DNA of 34,461 bases from the NCBI GenBank assembly GCA_028866355.1, contig JAGWIH010000002.1:1-34461 (forward strand). The letters run 5' to 3'. Made by a program: the position numbers and the translations under genes. The stretch is from Alphaproteobacteria bacterium (GTDB lineage: Bacteria > Pseudomonadota > Alphaproteobacteria > ATCC43930 > CGMCC-115725). Of the stretch, positions 31,323-34,461 are shown one piece after another (within the stretch, counting starts at the first letter, position 1; the number at the start of each line of letters is the position of its first letter). The notes under the pieces were generated by a model. That model had not been told where the DNA came from, made no database searches, and saw nothing but the letters and a program-made list of their open reading frames with translations.

Positions 31323-33278
31323 TCAATGCCCTCCGCCGACGGCGACGCCACCGGGCGCGTCGAAAATATCGGGCGTCGGCCGGCCTTCGACGATGATCAG
31401 GCCGGACAGGCCCCGCTCCATGCGCGCGAGCGCGTGATCCACCACGACATAACGGCCCGGCACCGGCATCTTGAAGTCGACAACGACGGCGCCGCCCGGA
31501 GGCACCGGCACGGTCTGGATGCCGCGCAACGGCGGGTTGGTCAGGCCGCCGAAATCGTAGACCTTGTCGAAGATCGTGCCGATGACGTGGAAGGAAGAGG
31601 TGAAGTTCGGGCCGCCGACGCCGAAGAAGATGCGGGCGGTTTCGCCTTTCTTCATCACCATCGGATGGAGCGTCGTCAGCGCACCGACCGAACCGTTGAA
31701 GACGAAATATTCCGGATGCTCGGCGAGAAGTTTTTCGACGCTGAACTCCTGGCTGCCGTGCTGTCCGAACGGCCCGTCGGTATAGATCTCGCCCTGCATG
31801 ACATAGAACTCGTGATCGACCTTGGGCAGTCCGCCTTCCGGCTCGACCAGAATCAATCCATACATGCCGTTGGCGATGTGTTCGGCCACCATCGGCGTCG
31901 CGCAGTGATAGACGAAGAGCCCCGGATAGAGCGCCTTGAACCGGAAGAACTTCTCGCCATTGGGTTCGACTTGCATCGCCGCCGCGCCGCCGCCCGGACC
32001 GGTGACGGCGTGGAAATCGACGGAATGGATCATCGAGCTGTTGGCGTCGTTCTTGAGGTGAACCTCGACCATGTCGCCGACGCGCACGCGGATGAACGGG
32101 CCCGGCACCTTGCCGTTGAACGTCCAATAGTCGTAGGTGGTGCCTTCCGCGAGCCGGCCCTCGACTTCGACGGTCGTCAGGTCGACGCGGACCGAGGTCG
32201 GCTTGCGGTTGCCGATCGGCGGCGGCAGGTCCGTGGGATCGCGCGAGATGTCGGCCTGCGCGACGGTCGCCGGCGCCGGCTTGGCTGTGACGGTGAACTT
32301 GCCCTCCATGCCGGCGAGGCGGTGGCCCGGCGCGCTGCAAAAATAGACGTAGTCTCCGGGTTTGCCGGCCGGCACCACGATCGTCGTGCTGGCGCCTTTG
32401 CCGATGACGCGCGGCGACTTGACGCCCTGATCGGGGAAGGTGATGTCGTGCTCGGCGCCTTCGCCGTTGATGAGCGTGACCTGTACGGTCTGGCCTTCGG
32501 CCGCGGTTAGCGGCGGGTTGACCTTGCCGTCGATTGCGCCGCCGACGCCGATGAAGACCATGCGGCCTTCGGCGATGCCCGATCGCAACGTGTATTTGAC
32601 GTCGGCGACGGCACTCGACGGCGCGGTGGCGGCCGCAGCCGGCTTGGCGTGTGACGCTGGCGGCAACGGTCCGCCCGATACGGCCGCCAGGAACGCGATG
32701 ACATCGTGCCGGTCGGTCTCGGACTTGAGGCCGGGGAAGGGCATGCGGTTGCCGGGCACGACCTTGGCTGGGTCGGCGAGGTAGCCGTCGAGCGTCGCCG
32801 CGTTCCAGGTGATGCCGGCATGCTTCATCGCGTCCGAGTAATTGAATCCGTCGAGCGAGCCCGCGTGACGGCCAATCAACTTGGCCAGACTGGGTCCAAT
32901 CAGCGTCTTGCCCGGTTCGAGCGAATGGCACGCCTGGCATTTCCGGAAGACGCGGCGGCCGTTCTCGACGTCGCCGTTATCGGCCGCGACCGCGGTGGCG
33001 ACCAGCTTAACCGGCGGCACGGCAGCGGTCGTGCCATCTGTCAGCGAGCCGGCGTGCAGATGCGAACCGTCGATATCGGCCAGCGCGACCTGAACCGGCA
33101 ACGGCGCCGGCGGTGGTGAGACCGCGACGGGCGTCGCCGGTGGCGCCGCGGGCATTGCCGGCGCTGTTGCGACAGTGGCCGACGCATCGGCCGTGCGCGC
33201 GCCGGGCGGGTGCGCCGCGAGAACGGCGATCACGGCGCCGGCCGTGATGGCGGCGAAGACGAGAAAACCTTTGTTCAT
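31323..33278 (-). CDS. nirK: Copper nitrite reductase with N-terminal cytochrome c and cupredoxin domains
   Basis: A 651-residue multidomain enzyme. Signal/anchor and Pro/Ala linker (1-100); class I cytochrome c (CQACH at 114-118, Met ligand M179); a first cupredoxin with type 1 copper ligands H277, C314, H319, M324; then the two-domain NirK core. In the core, type 1 copper ligands are H418, C459, H467, M472; type 2 ligands H423, H458, H615; and catalytic D421 and H564 are present (IHSVDFH, YHCATPMVAEHIANGM, FHVIG). It reduces nitrite to NO in the periplasm. Ordinary NirK is about 350-380 residues, so this has two extra redox domains. No nirV or nor genes are in the window. FNR-type box upstream; no strong ribosome-binding sequence. 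Confidence 0.93.
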   Translation of the reverse strand: MNKGFLVFAAITAGAVIAVLAAHPPGARTADASATVATAPAMPAAPPATPVAVSPPPAPLPVQVALADIDGSHLHAGSLTDGTTAAVPPVKLVATAVAADNGDVENGRRVFRKCQACHSLEPGKTLIGPSLAKLIGRHAGSLDGFNYSDAMKHAGITWNAATLDGYLADPAKVVPGNRMPFPGLKSETDRHDVIAFLAAVSGGPLPPASHAKPAAAATAPSSAVADVKYTLRSGIAEGRMVFIGVGGAIDGKVNPPLTAAEGQTVQVTLINGEGAEHDITFPDQGVKSPRVIGKGASTTIVVPAGKPGDYVYFCSAPGHRLAGMEGKFTVTAKPAPATVAQADISRDPTDLPPPIGNRKPTSVRVDLTTVEVEGRLAEGTTYDYWTFNGKVPGPFIRVRVGDMVEVHLKNDANSSMIHSVDFHAVTGPGGGAAAMQVEPNGEKFFRFKALYPGLFVYHCATPMVAEHIANGMYGLILVEPEGGLPKVDHEFYVMQGEIYTDGPFGQHGSQEFSVEKLLAEHPEYFVFNGSVGALTTLHPMVMKKGETARIFFGVGGPNFTSSFHVIGTIFDKVYDFGGLTNPPLRGIQTVPVPPGGAVVVDFKMPVPGRYVVVDHALARMERGLSGLIIVEGRPTPDIFDAPGGVAVGGGH

Positions 33279-33338
33279 GAGCCGGACCGTTGGCGCAGTT
33301 TCACGGGCCGATTTGGCGGGGTTTGGCGTCCGCGCGCC

Positions 33339-33352
33339 TTGATTTGGGTCAA
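33339..33352 (-). promoter_or_regulatory. FNR/FixK-type box upstream of nirK
   Basis: TTGAT-TTGG-GTCAA. Its centre is 41.5 bases before position 33304, which gives a 26-base leader to the nirK ATG and puts CCAAAT at the -10 position. It is also 125 bases upstream of the small divergent gene at 33477. Confidence 0.75.
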
Positions 33353-33381
33353 TCGGCTGCGGTCAAGAACACCTAGGGAAA

Positions 33382-33402
33382 TTACTTACGGACGTTTCCG
33401 TA
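33382..33402. promoter_or_regulatory. FixJ-like element and inverted repeat between nirK and the small gene
   Basis: The minus strand at 33382-33389 reads GTAAGTAA, seven of eight matches to the FixJ consensus GTAMGTAG. Overlapping it is a perfect inverted repeat TACGGA-CGTT-TCCGTA (33387-33402). Together they mark a probable operator 75-95 bases before the small gene at 33477; the binding protein is not known. Confidence 0.35.
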
Positions 33403-33476
33403 TGTTCCCGGCCCGCGCGTTCGCGAATATTTTCCGCGCTAAAGATCGTCCGCCATCGCTATATCGGGAGGAAAAG

Positions 33477-33698
33477 ATGTCATCGCTGGTTGCACTCGAC
33501 ATCACGCAATTGAACGCGCTGCGTGCGAAGATTGCCGAATTGGAAGGCGAACCGCCGCCGGTCCAAAGCCGCAAGCTGAATCTGCTGACGGCGCTCCGAC
33601 GCGAGGAAAAATCCCTGCGATGCTGCATGCGCCGTCTCGGCCATAAGATTGGGCAACCCGTCGCCGTCAAGTCCCCGGCATCCAAGCGCGCCGCTTGA
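33477..33698 (+). CDS. Small 73-residue protein of unknown function
   Basis: A 73-residue basic protein: a leucine-rich amphipathic helix (LDITQLNALRAKIAELEGE), a short Pro-rich turn (PPPVQS), a second helix (RKLNLLTALRREEKSLRCCMRRLG) with an adjacent cysteine pair, and a Lys/Ala tail. I do not recognise a family. The ATG has an excellent GGGAGG five to six bases upstream, and the gene is divergent from nirK with FNR-type and FixJ-like elements between. A longer open frame upstream exists but lacks a start signal. Confidence 0.62.
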   Translation: MSSLVALDITQLNALRAKIAELEGEPPPVQSRKLNLLTALRREEKSLRCCMRRLGHKIGQPVAVKSPASKRAA

Positions 33699-33743
33699 TC
33701 GGCAAAATCATCCGGACGGCAAGGCCGGCGCCGTTTCACCGCG

Positions 33744-34114
33744 CTAGTCGGTGAGGATCACGCCGGTGGTGCTGGTGCCGGTGCCCGATCCCGAACCGCC
33801 CGAGCAGTGCAGCTGGAACACCAGGTCGTTATAGTCGTAGTCATCGGCGTTGCCGCCCATGTCGTTGAAGGCGAATTGGTAGCTCTTACCATTGAGATTG
33901 GTGCACGTGGGCGCGGCGTAGGTCAGAGCCTGCGTCCATGATTCGCTGGTGCCATGGCCGTGTACGCCCCAATCGCCCGAGCCCGTGGCGGTGAAGCATT
34001 GCTGGACCTTTGCGTACCCTGAAGGACCTGCAAGCTGCAATCCTAGGTTGTCGGATAGACGCCGCGGGTGCCGGTCGATCCGCATTCGACGTTGTGATCC
34101 AGATCGAAGAATGA
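33744..34114 (-). pseudogene. Remnant of an exported DUF4114-like or calcium-binding-type protein
   Basis: The minus frame ending at 33744 encodes a secreted-protein-like C-terminus with SGYAKVQQCFTATGSGDWGVHGHG, the acidic DDYDYNDLVFQ motif and a Gly/Ser/Thr tail. Upstream, the protein-like text moves to another frame (FFDLDHNVECGSTGTRGVYP, 34043-34114) and ends in a TAG, indicating a frameshift near 34050. The nominal open frame continues to 34346, but that part overlaps the usp gene on the other strand and is not protein-like. Probably a decayed gene; an expressed 113-residue fragment from ATG 34085 cannot be excluded. Confidence 0.4.
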
Positions 34115-34179
34115 CCCTTGAAGCTTTTTCGTCTTGCGATAAGACGTGACATTGGGCCGGCGCTTTCATGTGAGTTAAG

Positions 34180-34193
34180 TTGACGTAGATCAA
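34180..34193 (+). promoter_or_regulatory. FNR/FixK-type box upstream of the last usp gene
   Basis: TTGAC-GTAG-ATCAA, one base from the perfect operator. Centre 41.5 bases upstream of 34228, giving a 24-base leader and GATACT (34216-34221) at the -10 position. Confidence 0.78.
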
Positions 34194-34251
34194 GCCAATG
34201 CGATCGGCCGCATCGGATACTTGATATTGTTCAGAAACACGGAGGGTGGAT

Positions 34252-34461
34252 ATGTATCGGAATATTTTGATCGCCACCGACGGCTCGCAACTCGCCGCCG
34301 ACGCGGCGCGGCAGGGCATCGCGCTCGCCAAAAGCCTCGGCAGCAAGGTGACCGTGGTGACGGTGACCGAACCGTTCTATTTCCAAAGCGCCAATATTCC
34401 CGCCGATTTGCAGCCCAACTACATACAGGCTGCGCAACGGCAGGCGAAAACCATTCTCGCC
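34252..34461 (+). CDS. Universal stress protein (partial, runs off the window)
   Basis: The first 70 residues of a UspA-domain protein: MYRNILIATDGSQLAADAARQGIALAKSLGSKVTVVTVTEP, with the nucleotide-site Asp in ATDGS. The ATG follows GGAGG with six-base spacing. The rest lies beyond the window, so single or tandem domain organisation is unknown. An FNR-type box lies 58 bases upstream, so it should be induced at low oxygen. Confidence 0.9.
   Translation, partial: MYRNILIATDGSQLAADAARQGIALAKSLGSKVTVVTVTEPFYFQSANIPADLQPNYIQAAQRQAKTILA

Noticed and set aside
31326-32510. 394-codon plus-strand open frame opposite nirK
   Set aside because: It lies entirely antisense to nirK, whose copper and heme ligands are intact, and it shows no recognisable protein motif.

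Overview
The window is GC-rich chromosomal DNA from an alphaproteobacterium. Supporting signs are a complete Tad/Cpa pilus assembly operon of alphaproteobacterial type, a heme-PAS FixL/FixJ pair, an FNR/FixK-type regulator with its TTGAT-N4-ATCAA-like boxes, and a DUF1476 (ATP synthase zeta-like) gene, a family largely confined to Alphaproteobacteria. I cannot name the genus from sequence alone. No tRNA, rRNA, CRISPR array, insertion sequence or phage gene was seen.

Layout. 1-182: C-terminal end of a CBS-domain protein, probably a ClC chloride channel. 412-3851 (+): an orphan CO-dehydrogenase/xanthine-dehydrogenase-type molybdenum subunit, translationally coupled to an ACMSD-like amidohydrolase. 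3848-11709 (-): tight operon cpaB-cpaC-cpaD-cpaE-cpaF-tadB-tadC; 11877-12839 (-): a TadD-like TPR lipoprotein; 13087-13254 (+): a 55-residue Flp pilin gene transcribed divergently. 13351-18361: metabolic genes (GmhA-type isomerase, a fumarylacetoacetase-like/ketopantoate-reductase-like fusion, a carboxymuconolactone-decarboxylase-family protein, a GMC flavin oxidoreductase).

18600 to the end is an oxygen-responsive respiratory island. An operon encodes an outer-membrane porin with an N-terminal single-heme motif (Cyc2-like architecture), a diheme cytochrome c4-like lipoprotein and a high-potential iron-sulfur protein. It is followed by fixLJ; a DoxX / 31-residue membrane peptide / universal stress protein / unknown operon; a stand-alone receiver; an FNR-type regulator with four N-terminal or central cysteines; a DUF1476 protein; a Pat-like acyl-CoA synthetase-acetyltransferase; PPK2; a baeRF-like protein; a nitrite reductase carrying extra cytochrome c and cupredoxin domains; a small unknown protein; a degraded gene; and the start of another universal stress protein.

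How it fits together. Five FNR-type boxes (18626, 25321, 26980, 33339, 34180) sit in front of the cytochrome-porin operon, the DoxX operon, the DUF1476 gene, nirK and the last usp gene. Two TACGTA elements resembling the FixJ site lie in front of the FNR-type gene. The simplest reading is a FixL-FixJ-FixK/FNR cascade that switches on, at low oxygen, both a possible extracellular electron-uptake (Fe(II) oxidation-like) chain and a nitrite reductase able to accept electrons from a small redox carrier. The regulatory boxes are visible in the sequence; the coupling of electron uptake to nitrite reduction is inference.
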